DNA of 64,000 nucleotides from Janthinobacterium sp. B9-8. Its GTDB lineage: Bacteria; Pseudomonadota; Gammaproteobacteria; Burkholderiales; Chitinibacteraceae. The notes beneath the pieces are model-generated. The model was not told the DNA's origin, made no database searches, and worked only from the letters and a program-made list of their open reading frames with translations. Both the position numbers and the translations under genes were made by a program. Shown in pieces: positions 45,480 to 54,336 of the stretch. The stretch spans positions 4,529,740-4,593,739 of the forward strand of contig NZ_CP014222.1 of the NCBI RefSeq assembly GCF_000969645.2, read 5' to 3'. Each line of letters begins with the position of its first letter. Position 1 is the first letter of the stretch.

Positions 45480-45819
45480 CGCCTCTCATCTCTCTGGTTT
45501 TTAAACCACGGTTACTTATTACTAGCATATAAATATTGCATCAATTTATTTCATAAGTTGGAAAGCGAGTATATGGTTAAAACGATGTATTTTTCTCATA
45601 CATCATTTGTATTAAACTGTGTAACGATAAATGCATTTGTTCAAAATTTTGTAAAGTTTTTTGCAGAAGCATGTTTTTGAGTTTTACGCAGTTAATTATT
45701 ATTTACAGTAATCAGGGTGTGCATTTTTCTGATCTTTTTTGGAATTAGCTGGGTTGTTGATGGGCTTTGTCTTTGGAAAAATAGAGTTATTGTAGCTATT
45801 TTTAGCTTACGAAGCAGGC
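45480..45819. other. Non-coding gap inside the polysaccharide locus
   Basis: About 340 AT-rich bases without a gene, the only large break inside the forward eps run. It ends at a candidate promoter, so the later genes may form a second transcription unit. Confidence 0.55.
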
Positions 45820-45847
45820 TTGTTACGTACCCTTGCGCTTGTATAAT
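45820..45847 (+). promoter_or_regulatory. Candidate sigma-70 promoter for the second part of the polysaccharide locus
   Basis: TTGTTA (45820-45825), 16 bases, then a perfect TATAAT (45842-45847). Transcription would begin near 45854, about 80 bases before the next start codon. Confidence 0.5.
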
Positions 45848-45932
45848 TAAAACATTTTAAGAAATAGAACTTCGCTTATTTCATTTTGAAATAGTGATTT
45901 TATTTTATTTATTTTTAAATTTGAAATCCACT

Positions 45933-47096
45933 ATGACTAAAAATGAAGTTAATGCTTGTTATCAGCCTACTGTCCTTTTTGTGCAAAGGCGCTTGCCACA
46001 TTATCGGCTGCCCTTTTTCGAGGCTTTACGCCAAGAGCTTGAGGAAAGAGGGTGCAGGCTAAGATTGCTGCATGGTATGCCAAATAAAGATGAGCTGAGC
46101 AAGAATGACTCGGGTGAATTGCCTTGGGCAGAAAAACTACCTACCCATTATTTGCTGGGTGGACGAATTTGCTGGCAGCCCTTTTTTGAGAAAATAAAAG
46201 ATGCTGATTTAGTTATTTGCAGTCATGAAAATAAATTATTATTTAATTTAGTTGCGCAATATCTGTACCCGTCAATTAAAGTGGCATTGTTTGGGCATGG
46301 TGCTAATTTACAGGGAAACCCAGATAGCTGGAGCGAGAAAGTCAAGAGAGTGATTGCAAAGCGTGCGGATTGGTGGTTTGGTTATACCGCAATGAGCTTG
46401 CCCTTGATTAATCGTTTTGATTTTCCTGTTGATCGGGTGACGATAGCAAATAATTCTATTGATACCCATCAAATGGCTAAATTATTTGGTGAGATTGATG
46501 ATAGTAAAAAAGATGTAATTAGGGATAAATTAAAAATTAGTAGTAAGAACGTAGGTGTTTTTATTGGTTCTTTTTATGAAGAAAAGCGCATCGAGTTTAT
46601 GCTTGAGGCGATTATTAAAATAAAAAAATTAGTTCCTGATTTTGAAATGCTTATTGCTGGTAATGGTGTTCAGCGTAAGCTTATTGAAGATTTTTGCCGT
46701 GAGCATGATTGGGCTAAATATGTAGGCCTATGCAAAGGTAAAGAAAAAGTGGAGCTATTGTCTGTTTCTACAGTGATGATTAATCCTGGGTTGGTTGGTT
46801 TAGGGATTTTAGACTCGTTTGTTTGCGCTGTACCTATGATCACAACTGATTGCGGTGTTCATAGCCCCGAAATTGCATACTTGAAAAGCGGAATTAATGG
46901 TTTGCTGGTTGATTTTTCGCAAGATAAATATGCGACTGCTGTGATTGAATTAATGAATGATCAGGGTAAATTATCTGCCATGCAGCAAGCATGTTTAGAA
47001 AGTGCTAAGGAGTACAGTGTAGAGAATATGGCAAGAAACTTTGCAGAAGGCATTATAAAGTGTCTTGCCGAGCCAATATACCGGGGCAATCAATAA
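45933..47096 (+). CDS. GT4-family glycosyltransferase
   Basis: About 387 aa from ATG 45933 (MTKNEVNACYQPTVLFVQRR); the frame is open from a GTG at 45894, but that adds a hydrophobic tail unlike the family. No strong ribosome site is visible. GT-B features: RLPHYRLPFFEAL at the start, NVGVFIGSFYEEKRIEFMLE and the donor-site region PGLVGLGILDSFVCAVPMIT. The Glu of the usual EX7E motif is not obvious. Donor and acceptor unknown. Confidence 0.82.
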   Translation: MTKNEVNACYQPTVLFVQRRLPHYRLPFFEALRQELEERGCRLRLLHGMPNKDELSKNDSGELPWAEKLPTHYLLGGRICWQPFFEKIKDADLVICSHENKLLFNLVAQYLYPSIKVALFGHGANLQGNPDSWSEKVKRVIAKRADWWFGYTAMSLPLINRFDFPVDRVTIANNSIDTHQMAKLFGEIDDSKKDVIRDKLKISSKNVGVFIGSFYEEKRIEFMLEAIIKIKKLVPDFEMLIAGNGVQRKLIEDFCREHDWAKYVGLCKGKEKVELLSVSTVMINPGLVGLGILDSFVCAVPMITTDCGVHSPEIAYLKSGINGLLVDFSQDKYATAVIELMNDQGKLSAMQQACLESAKEYSVENMARNFAEGIIKCLAEPIYRGNQ

Positions 47097-48250
47097 TGAA
47101 ACGGGTGTTAATTGTTCACAATGCTTATCAGCAAAAAGGTGGTGAAGATTCGGTTGTTGATAATGAAATTGCATTGTTAAAGAAACATGGTCATGAGGTT
47201 GAGCATTATTTTCGTCATAATGATGAAATTATTAATCAATCAAAACTGTCATTATTGAAGCAGACCGTGTGGTCTAAAAAAACATATACTGAATTCTCGC
47301 TTTTGCTTAAGAGAGTAAAGCCTGATGTTATTCATGTTCATAATACATTTCCACTGATTTCACCTTCTTTATATTGGGCGGCTCAGGCTCTAAATGTACC
47401 TCTGGTGCAGACATTACATAATTTCAGATTGCTGTGCCCTCAAGCCACTTTTTTGCGCGATGGCCGTGTTTGTGAAGATTGCGTTGGGCATGCAACGTGG
47501 CGTGGCATTATGCGTCGTTGCTATAGAGATTCTTTTGCTCAAAGTGCTGTTTTATCTGGCATGCTAACAATTCATCGCTCTGTGGGAACGTATAAAAATA
47601 AGATTAATCGCTATATTGCTTTAAATGAATTTTGTAAGAATAAATACATTCAGGGCGGGATTCCTGCGGATAAAATAATGATTAAGCCCAATTTTGCTGA
47701 AGATGTGGGGTGTGGAGCAGAGCAAAGAAGTGGTTTCTTATATGTAGGCCGTTTATCTCCGGAAAAAGGGGCTCGTATTTTTGCGACAGCCTTTAGTGCT
47801 GATCCACATGGGCATTTAGCGGTTGTTGGGGCTGGTGAAGAATCTGTTTATTTGACTGGAATTGCTCAGCTTGATTTATGTGGCGCCTTACCGCAGCAAG
47901 AGGTTCGAGCCTATATGCGCTCAAGCCTGGCCTTGGTTTTGCCAAGTATTTGTTATGAAAATATGCCGATGACTTTGGTTGAGGCTTATTCAAGTGGTCT
48001 GCCGGTTATCGCTAGTCGCTTGGGGCCATTATGTGATTTGGTTGAAGATGGAAAAACAGGGTTATTATTTAATGCTAGTGATGCTGATGATTTAGCAAAA
48101 AAAATGACTTGGGCTGTTAACAACCCTGAAGCGATGGCAGAAATGGGGCGTAATGCGCGTGAGAAGTATTTAGCAGAATATACCCCGGATAAAAATTATG
48201 AAATATTAATGAATATATATAATGAGGCGATAAATGCATGTCCGAGATAA
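47096..48250 (+). CDS. GT4-family glycosyltransferase
   Basis: About 384 aa from ATG 47096 (MKRVLIVHNAYQQKGGEDS), overlapping the previous stop by one base. IHVHNTFPLISPSLYWAAQA, QTLHNFRLLCPQATFLRDG, a CxxC-like pair in VCEDCVGHATW, YVGRLSPEKGARIF and MTLVEAYSSGLPVIASRLG (donor site) give a standard GT4 enzyme. Probably adds one sugar of the repeat unit. Confidence 0.88.
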   Translation: MKRVLIVHNAYQQKGGEDSVVDNEIALLKKHGHEVEHYFRHNDEIINQSKLSLLKQTVWSKKTYTEFSLLLKRVKPDVIHVHNTFPLISPSLYWAAQALNVPLVQTLHNFRLLCPQATFLRDGRVCEDCVGHATWRGIMRRCYRDSFAQSAVLSGMLTIHRSVGTYKNKINRYIALNEFCKNKYIQGGIPADKIMIKPNFAEDVGCGAEQRSGFLYVGRLSPEKGARIFATAFSADPHGHLAVVGAGEESVYLTGIAQLDLCGALPQQEVRAYMRSSLALVLPSICYENMPMTLVEAYSSGLPVIASRLGPLCDLVEDGKTGLLFNASDADDLAKKMTWAVNNPEAMAEMGRNAREKYLAEYTPDKNYEILMNIYNEAINACPR

Positions 48251-49020
48251 TTGATAAGCCATTAGTGGCGAGAAAAACAACCTCTGTTCTGGGCGCTTCT
48301 ATTGATGTGCTGGATTGGGATACGGCTTTGCAGCGTATCAAGCGATGGAGCTCCAGAAGAGAATCCCGTTATATTTGCATATGTAATGCCCATTCTGTGG
48401 TGACTACTACAAATGACCCGGCTTTTTATGATGTGGTTAAAAATGCAGATATGGCAACCTCGGATGGTGCGCCCGTTGCCTGGTTAATGCGTAAAATGGG
48501 GTTTTATAATCAGCAGCGAATTAATGGCCCTGATTTAATGTGGAAATATTGCACAGAGGCAAATAAATCAGGGGATTGGCCTTCGATTTATTTGTATGGT
48601 AGCAGTGAAGATACATTACGTATTTTACTGCTTAAATTGAGCAGTAGTTTTCCTGCATTGAAAATAGTGGGTGCATATTCCCCCCCCTTTCGCGCTTTAG
48701 CTGAGCAAGAAGAGCAGGAAATTATTAGTAATATCAATGCATCTGGAGCAGGGGTTGTCTGGGTTAGCCTAGGTTGCCCAAAGCAAGAAAAATGGATGGC
48801 TGCGCATCGTGGCAAAATTAATGCGGTGATGATTGGTGTGGGGGCGGCATTTGATTATCACGCAGGCACGATTGTTCGTGCACCTTTGTGGATGCAGCAT
48901 TCAGGATTGGAATGGTTGCATCGTCTATGCTCGGAGCCACGACGTCTTTGGAAACGCTATTTCGTAACAAATACCATTTTTGTTATTAAAGCGATTCGCC
49001 AGCTTACTCATAAAAATTAA
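48238..49020 (+). CDS. WecG/TagA/CpsF-family glycosyltransferase (GT26)
   Basis: A 260-aa enzyme of the WecG/TagA/CpsF family (RYICICNAHSVVTTTNDPAF, ADMATSDGAPVAWLMRKMG, INGPDLMWKYC, WVSLGCPKQEKWM, GVGAAFDYHAGT). Members add ManNAc(A) or related sugars to lipid-linked acceptors. With ugd next to it, use of UDP-GlcA is possible but not shown. It overlaps the preceding gene by 13 bases. Confidence 0.9.
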   Translation: MSEIIDKPLVARKTTSVLGASIDVLDWDTALQRIKRWSSRRESRYICICNAHSVVTTTNDPAFYDVVKNADMATSDGAPVAWLMRKMGFYNQQRINGPDLMWKYCTEANKSGDWPSIYLYGSSEDTLRILLLKLSSSFPALKIVGAYSPPFRALAEQEEQEIISNINASGAGVVWVSLGCPKQEKWMAAHRGKINAVMIGVGAAFDYHAGTIVRAPLWMQHSGLEWLHRLCSEPRRLWKRYFVTNTIFVIKAIRQLTHKN

Positions 49021-49045
49021 TTTATTAAGTGGGAGTGTTTTTACA

Positions 49046-50380
49046 ATGAAAATTACCGTGATTGGTTCTGGCTACGTAGGTTTGGTTACTGGCACATGCT
49101 TGGCGGAGTATGGCAATGATGTGTTATGCCTAGATGTAGATGCAAATAAAATCCGTATTTTGCAGGAAGGTGGCGTGCCGATTTTTGAGCCCGGCCTTGA
49201 GGAAATGATTAAGCGTAATGTGGCTGCAGGTCGTTTACGCTTTACAACGGATGTTAAAGAATCGGTAGAGCATGGCACGATTCAGTTTATTGCAGTGGGC
49301 ACACCGCCCGATGAAGATGGCTCGGCAGATTTGAAGTATGTGGTGGCTGCAGCACGCAGTATTGGCCGCCATATGAATGGCTATAAGGTGATTGTGGATA
49401 AGTCCACTGTGCCGGTGGGCACTGGGGATAAGGTTCGCGCGGCCATTACGGATGAGTTGCAGCAGCGCAACGAGCAAACGAGTTTTGCGATTGTTTCTAA
49501 TCCGGAGTTCTTGAAAGAAGGCGCTGCGATTGAAGACTTTATGCGTCCGGATCGGATTGTGATTGGCACGGATGATGATACGGCCAAAGATTTGATGAGC
49601 TCTTTATACGCGCCGTTTGTGCGTAATCATGATCGTATTTTATTTATGGATGTGCGCTCTGCCGAAATGACGAAATATGCGGCTAATGCCATGCTGGCTA
49701 CGCGTATTTCGTTTATGAATGAATTGGCTAATTTATCAGAGGTAATGGGCGCAGATATTGAGCTAGTGCGTAAAGGGATTGGCTCTGATCCACGTATCGG
49801 CTATCACTTTTTATACCCTGGTGTGGGGTATGGTGGCTCATGCTTTCCTAAAGATGTGCAAGCTTTGCAGCGCACGGCTGAAGAGCATGGCATTAGCTTA
49901 AAAGTGCTGGATGCCGTTGAAAAAGCAAATCATGCGCAGAAATCGGTGCTGGTGGATAAAATTGTTAAGCGCTTTGGTGATAATTTAAAAGGTAAGCATT
50001 TCGCTTTATGGGGTTTGGCATTTAAACCCAATACAGATGATATGCGCGATGCGCCAAGCCGTGTAATTATTGAGTATTTGCTGAATCAGGGGGCGACGGT
50101 GGCTGCGCATGATCCGGTTGCAATTCACGAAGCACAGCGGGTGATGCCAGATTGGAAAGGTTTAAGCTATGGCGATAGCCCAAATGCGGTATTGCCTGAT
50201 GCAGATGCTTTGATTATTGTCACCGAATGGAAAGCATTCCGCAGTCCTGATTTTACGGATATGAATAAACAGCTTAAAAATCCATTGATTTTTGATGGTC
50301 GCAATTTATTTGATCCAAAGCGCATGCAAAAAGAGGGCTTTGAGTATTACCCAATTGGCCGTCAGCAAGTCAGTCTTTAA
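49046..50380 (+). CDS. ugd: UDP-glucose 6-dehydrogenase
   Basis: About 444 aa from ATG 49046 (MKITVIGSGYVGLVTGTCLA), with GGGAG upstream. Oxidises UDP-Glc to UDP-glucuronate with two NAD+. Catalytic Cys is at about residue 266 in YGGSCFPKDVQAL; the NAD loop GSGYVG and the C-terminal LWGLAFKPNTDDMRDAPS are family marks. Supplies glucuronate for the polymer. Confidence 0.96.
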   Translation: MKITVIGSGYVGLVTGTCLAEYGNDVLCLDVDANKIRILQEGGVPIFEPGLEEMIKRNVAAGRLRFTTDVKESVEHGTIQFIAVGTPPDEDGSADLKYVVAAARSIGRHMNGYKVIVDKSTVPVGTGDKVRAAITDELQQRNEQTSFAIVSNPEFLKEGAAIEDFMRPDRIVIGTDDDTAKDLMSSLYAPFVRNHDRILFMDVRSAEMTKYAANAMLATRISFMNELANLSEVMGADIELVRKGIGSDPRIGYHFLYPGVGYGGSCFPKDVQALQRTAEEHGISLKVLDAVEKANHAQKSVLVDKIVKRFGDNLKGKHFALWGLAFKPNTDDMRDAPSRVIIEYLLNQGATVAAHDPVAIHEAQRVMPDWKGLSYGDSPNAVLPDADALIIVTEWKAFRSPDFTDMNKQLKNPLIFDGRNLFDPKRMQKEGFEYYPIGRQQVSL

Positions 50381-50440
50381 GTTATTTTGCGGCGCGAGTC
50401 GCCGCAAAATTATATTGAAATAACAATTAATGGATAGTTC

Positions 50441-51859
50441 ATGTCAATTACTCCGGTGATTCTTTGTGGTGGTTCGGGTAGCCGTATGTGGCCGCTGTCT
50501 CGTGGTGGTTACCCTAAGCAATTTTTAAAATTGCATGGTGATCAAAGCTTGCTGCAGCAAACGGCAACACGCTTGCAGGGAATGGCAGATGTAGCCGCGC
50601 CTTTATTAATCAGCAATCAGGAGCATCGCTTTTTGGTGGCCGAGCAATTGCGTGCGGTGGGCATGAGCGATTCCCGCGTGGTTTTAGAGCCGATGGGTCG
50701 TAATACTGCACCGGCTGTGGCGGCTGCGGCTTTGATTGCGCTGGAAGACAACCCGGATGCCATGCTGCTGGTGCTGCCATCAGATCATGTGATTCAGTTT
50801 GGCGATGTGTTTCAAGCCTTGGTGGCACAGGCGGCAAGTGTTGCCGCAACAGGTAAGTTAGTTACCTTTGGGATTACGCCTACTGAGCCGCAAACGGGCT
50901 ATGGCTATATTCGCCGTGGCGATAGCCTATCTGGCGATGCCTATGCAGTTGCTGCTTTTGTAGAAAAACCGAATGCTGAGCGTGCGGCAGAGTTTTTAGC
51001 TTCGGGTGATTATTACTGGAATAGCGGCATGTTTATGTTCCGCGCCGATGCGTATGTAGCGGAAATGGCGGCTTATCAGCCTGTGATGTTGGCTGCGGTG
51101 CAGGCTGCGGTTACTAAAGGCGTGCGTGATTTAGACTTCTTGCGCTTAGATAGCGATGCTTTTGCTGCATGTGAATCAGATTCGATTGATTATGCAGTGA
51201 TGGAAAAAACCGCGCATGCGGCGGTGATTGCTGCGGCGGGCTTAGGCTGGAGTGATATTGGCTCTTGGTCAGCACTCCGTGATGTAACGCCACAAGATGA
51301 AGCGGGCAATAGCGTGCTGGGCGATGTGATGCTTGATCGCGTATCAGGCAGCTATATTCGCAGCGAAACCCGCATGATTGCGGCGATTGGCGTGCAGGAT
51401 CTGGTGATTGTAGAGACGGCCGATGCGATTCTGGTGGCGCATAAAGATCATGTGCAGGATGTGAAAAAGATTGTTGAGCGTTTAAATAGTGCCGGCCGAT
51501 CAGAATCGGTTACGCATCGCCGCGTGTATCGCCCTTGGGGTAGCTATGAAGGCATCGATGCCGGTTCGCGCTTCCAGGTGAAGCGGATTGTGGTTAATCC
51601 AGGCGCGTCGCTGAGCTTGCAAATGCATTACCACCGTGCCGAGCATTGGATTGTGGTGAAAGGTACAGCCAAGGTGGTGAATGGGGATCAAGAGATTCTC
51701 TTGTCAGAAAACCAATCGACTTATATCCCGCTTGGTACGACGCATCGCTTAGAAAACCCGGGCAAGATGCCGCTAGAGCTAATCGAAGTGCAATCGGGCT
51801 CCTACCTGGGTGAGGACGATATCGTGCGCTTTGAAGATGTGTATGGCCGAACCAAATAA
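50441..51859 (+). CDS. manC: Mannose-1-phosphate guanylyltransferase / mannose-6-phosphate isomerase
   Basis: A 472-aa bifunctional enzyme giving GDP-mannose. N-terminal pyrophosphorylase: CGGSGSRMWPLSRGGYPKQF (signature), LPSDHVI, FVEKPNAE. C-terminal type II isomerase cupin: the metal site QMHYHRAEHWIVV (about 395-407). Provides GDP-mannose for gmd. The end overlaps gmm by 17 bases. Confidence 0.96.
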   Translation: MSITPVILCGGSGSRMWPLSRGGYPKQFLKLHGDQSLLQQTATRLQGMADVAAPLLISNQEHRFLVAEQLRAVGMSDSRVVLEPMGRNTAPAVAAAALIALEDNPDAMLLVLPSDHVIQFGDVFQALVAQAASVAATGKLVTFGITPTEPQTGYGYIRRGDSLSGDAYAVAAFVEKPNAERAAEFLASGDYYWNSGMFMFRADAYVAEMAAYQPVMLAAVQAAVTKGVRDLDFLRLDSDAFAACESDSIDYAVMEKTAHAAVIAAAGLGWSDIGSWSALRDVTPQDEAGNSVLGDVMLDRVSGSYIRSETRMIAAIGVQDLVIVETADAILVAHKDHVQDVKKIVERLNSAGRSESVTHRRVYRPWGSYEGIDAGSRFQVKRIVVNPGASLSLQMHYHRAEHWIVVKGTAKVVNGDQEILLSENQSTYIPLGTTHRLENPGKMPLELIEVQSGSYLGEDDIVRFEDVYGRTK

Positions 51860-52313
51860 GGCGCTGCCGTTTCCAGCGTTTTTACAGGTGGTTGAGCGCG
51901 CGCCTTTGATATCTATCGATTTGATTGTGCAAAACTCAGCAGGCGATGTCCTGCTGGGGTGGCGCACAAACCAGCCCGCCTGCGATCACTGGTTTGTGCC
52001 GGGCGGACGGGTGCAAAAAAATGAAACGCTGGATGCTGCTTTTTTACGCCTGACTAAAGCCGAATTAGGCGTGGCTTTGGCGCGCTCTTCGGCGCAGTGG
52101 CTGGGCGTTTACGAGCACTTTTATGATAGTAATGCCGGGCGTGTGGAAGGTTTTGGCACGCATTATGTGGTGCTTGCCTACACGCTACAGCTTGATGAAT
52201 CCGATATGGCCCTGCCGCTGGGTGAGCAGCATTCCCAGTATCGCTGGGCTAGCAGGGCAGAAATCGTACAAGACGCTGCCGTACACCTTCATTCCCGAGC
52301 TTATTTCGAGTAA
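51843..52313 (+). CDS. gmm: GDP-mannose mannosyl hydrolase (Nudix)
   Basis: About 156 aa from ATG 51843 (MAEPNKALPF); an open frame exists upstream, but this start fits the family. The modified Nudix box GGRVQKNETLDAAFLRLTKA lacks one Glu of the canonical motif, as in WcaH/GDPMH enzymes that cleave GDP-mannose to mannose and GDP. WYFVPGG-like HWFVPGG precedes it. It may balance GDP-Man against GDP-Fuc, as in colanic acid loci. Confidence 0.9.
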   Translation: MAEPNKALPFPAFLQVVERAPLISIDLIVQNSAGDVLLGWRTNQPACDHWFVPGGRVQKNETLDAAFLRLTKAELGVALARSSAQWLGVYEHFYDSNAGRVEGFGTHYVVLAYTLQLDESDMALPLGEQHSQYRWASRAEIVQDAAVHLHSRAYFE

Positions 52314-52317
52314 ACCA

Positions 52318-53682
52318 ATGACTAAATTAACGTGTTTCAAAGCCTACGATATCCGCGGCCAGCTTGGCACTGAGCTCAATACCGATATCGCTTATCGTAT
52401 TGGCCGCGCTTATGGCCAACTGCTCAAACCTAAACGTATTGCACTGGGTGGCGATGTTCGTTTGACCAGTGAAGAGCTAAAGCAAGCGTTGGCTAATGGC
52501 CTGATGGATGCCGGTAGCGATGTGATTGATTTAGGCATGACCGGTACCGAAGAAGTTTATTTTGCTGCGTTTCATCTGGATGTGGATGGCGGGATTGAAG
52601 TGACAGCCAGCCATAATCCGCTGGATTACAACGGCATGAAGCTGGTGAAGCGCGGTGCAGTGCCGATTAGCGGCGATACTGGCCTGCGTGATATTCAGCT
52701 CTTGGCTGAATCGGCTGATTTTGCACCGATTGCTCAGCGCGGCAGCAGCAGCTCGCTGTCTATTCTAGATGCCTATATCGAGCATCTGATGGGTTATGTG
52801 AATCTATCTGCCTTGCGCCCATTAAAAATTGTTTTGAATTCAGGTAATGGCGCAGCAGGCCATGTGGTGGATGCACTGGAGGCTAAATTTAAAGCGGCCC
52901 AAGTACCGGTTGAGTTTATTAAAGTGCACAACCAGCCGGATGGCACTTTCCCACATGGTATCCCTAACCCGCTTTTGCCAGAAAACCGTGCAGATACAGC
53001 CAATGCAGTCATTGCAAATGGGGCTGATTTGGGAATTGCTTGGGATGGTGATTTTGATCGTTGCTTCTTGTTTGACGAGCGCGGCGATTTTATCGAGGGT
53101 TATTACATCGTTGGCCTTTTGGCAGAAGCCTTCTTGCAAAAGAACCCTGGGCAAAAAATCATTCATGATCCGCGTTTAACTTGGAATACCGTCGATGTGG
53201 TGCAAGCTGCGGGCGGGGTAGCGATCCAAAGTAAAACCGGCCATGCCTTTATTAAAGAGCGGATGCGCTTGGAGGACGCGGTGTATGGTGGCGAAATGAG
53301 CGCTCATCATTACTTCCGCGATTTTGCCTATTGCGATAGCGGCATGATTCCGTGGCTATTGGTGATTGAGCTGATGAGTCGTCGCGAGCAAAAATTGTCC
53401 GCCATGGTGGAGCAGCGCATTGCGGCTTATCCATCGTCGGGCGAGATTAATCGCAAGCTGGTTGATGCTAAAGCAGCGATTGCTCGTGTTTGTGCGGCTT
53501 ATCAGAGCGATGCTTTAATTGTAGATACGACCGATGGCATTAGCATGGAGTACGCCGATTGGCGCTTTAATCTGCGCTCGAGCAATACCGAGCCAGTGGT
53601 GCGTTTAAATGTGGAGTCGCGTGCGGATATGGCTTTAATGCAAAAGCATACTGAGGCGATTTTGCAGTTATTAGATGCGTAA
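52318..53682 (+). CDS. manB: Phosphomannomutase
   Basis: About 454 aa from ATG 52318 (MTKLTCFKAYDIRGQLGTEL); a longer open frame begins at 52123 but covers gmm. Interconverts Man-6-P and Man-1-P. Phosphoserine loop TASHNPLDYNGMK (Ser about 99), Mg-binding AWDGDFDRCF, sugar loop GGEMSAHHYF and phosphate-binding RSSNTEPVVRLN are all present. Last gene of the polysaccharide run, followed by a terminator. Confidence 0.95.
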   Translation: MTKLTCFKAYDIRGQLGTELNTDIAYRIGRAYGQLLKPKRIALGGDVRLTSEELKQALANGLMDAGSDVIDLGMTGTEEVYFAAFHLDVDGGIEVTASHNPLDYNGMKLVKRGAVPISGDTGLRDIQLLAESADFAPIAQRGSSSSLSILDAYIEHLMGYVNLSALRPLKIVLNSGNGAAGHVVDALEAKFKAAQVPVEFIKVHNQPDGTFPHGIPNPLLPENRADTANAVIANGADLGIAWDGDFDRCFLFDERGDFIEGYYIVGLLAEAFLQKNPGQKIIHDPRLTWNTVDVVQAAGGVAIQSKTGHAFIKERMRLEDAVYGGEMSAHHYFRDFAYCDSGMIPWLLVIELMSRREQKLSAMVEQRIAAYPSSGEINRKLVDAKAAIARVCAAYQSDALIVDTTDGISMEYADWRFNLRSSNTEPVVRLNVESRADMALMQKHTEAILQLLDA

Positions 53683-53704
53683 ATATGCATTGGAATAAGT
53701 AGTG

Positions 53705-53731
53705 AAAAACGCCTCTGATGGGGCGTTTTTT
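53705..53731 (+). terminator. Terminator after manB
   Basis: AAAAACGCC (53705-53713) and GGCGTTTTTT (53722-53731) form a short stem with a T run, about 25 bases past manB. Confidence 0.8.
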
Positions 53732-53765
53732 ATGGCTTGATGAGGGGCGAGATAAATTTTTGCCT

Positions 53766-53797
53766 AAAAAAACGCCCCATAGATCATGGGGCGTTTT
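53766..53797. terminator. Bidirectional terminator before the PEP-CTERM gene end
   Basis: AAAAAAACGCCCCAT, 5-base loop, ATGGGGCGTTTT: a perfect stem with A and T runs on both sides, placed 18 bases after the reverse-strand PEP-CTERM gene and 84 bases past manB. Confidence 0.85.
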
Positions 53798-53814
53798 GCA
53801 TGGCTTAAAGCTGA

Positions 53815-54336
53815 TTAAGCTGTTTTACGACGACGAGCAAGCAGGGCAACCAGACCCAGACCCATCAGCGCGTAGGTTTCTGGCTCTGGAACCGGTGCTG
53901 CGTTCATTGTCAGTGTACCCGTACCTTTGTAGCCTGCCGTTGCAAGGCCAGCAAAGCTGATTAAGTACTTGCCTGCAGCTAAGGTAAACGGTGCTGCGTG
54001 CTCATTAATTTCTTTCACACCAGCGGCGTCACTTAGCGAGCCTTTGCCACCCAAAGAAATTGGGGTGTTTGGGTTGCTTAGCGAAGTAAGCGTGCCATTA
54101 AGGTAGCTAATTGTTGAGCTGTTAGCGATCGTTTGACGTACTGTCCACCAGCTATTTAACACTGATTGTTCAGCCAGTTCAAAAGTGAATGTTTTGTTCA
54201 CACTACCTTTTACTTGAAAAGCAGATGAGGCATCACCATCACTATCGAAGTCAATTTGTACAGGTATAACGGCAGCCTGAGATAAACCTGCAGCTACAAA
54301 GAAAGTAGAGACTAGCAGTGTTTTAAGTAGTTTCAT
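53815..54336 (-). CDS. PEP-CTERM sorting-domain protein, likely XrtB substrate
   Basis: The 173-aa product has a signal peptide (MKLLKTLLVSTFFVAAGLSQ), a beta-rich middle (about 23-145, no known domain) and a complete tripartite tail: the PVPEPETYAL motif, a hydrophobic helix (LMGLGLVALLA) and RRRKTA. This is the exosortase recognition form. It is the only such gene in the window and sits tail-to-tail with the XrtB locus, so it probably coats or anchors the polymer. Nothing in the middle region identifies a binding function. Confidence 0.92.
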   Translation of the reverse strand: MKLLKTLLVSTFFVAAGLSQAAVIPVQIDFDSDGDASSAFQVKGSVNKTFTFELAEQSVLNSWWTVRQTIANSSTISYLNGTLTSLSNPNTPISLGGKGSLSDAAGVKEINEHAAPFTLAAGKYLISFAGLATAGYKGTGTLTMNAAPVPEPETYALMGLGLVALLARRRKTA

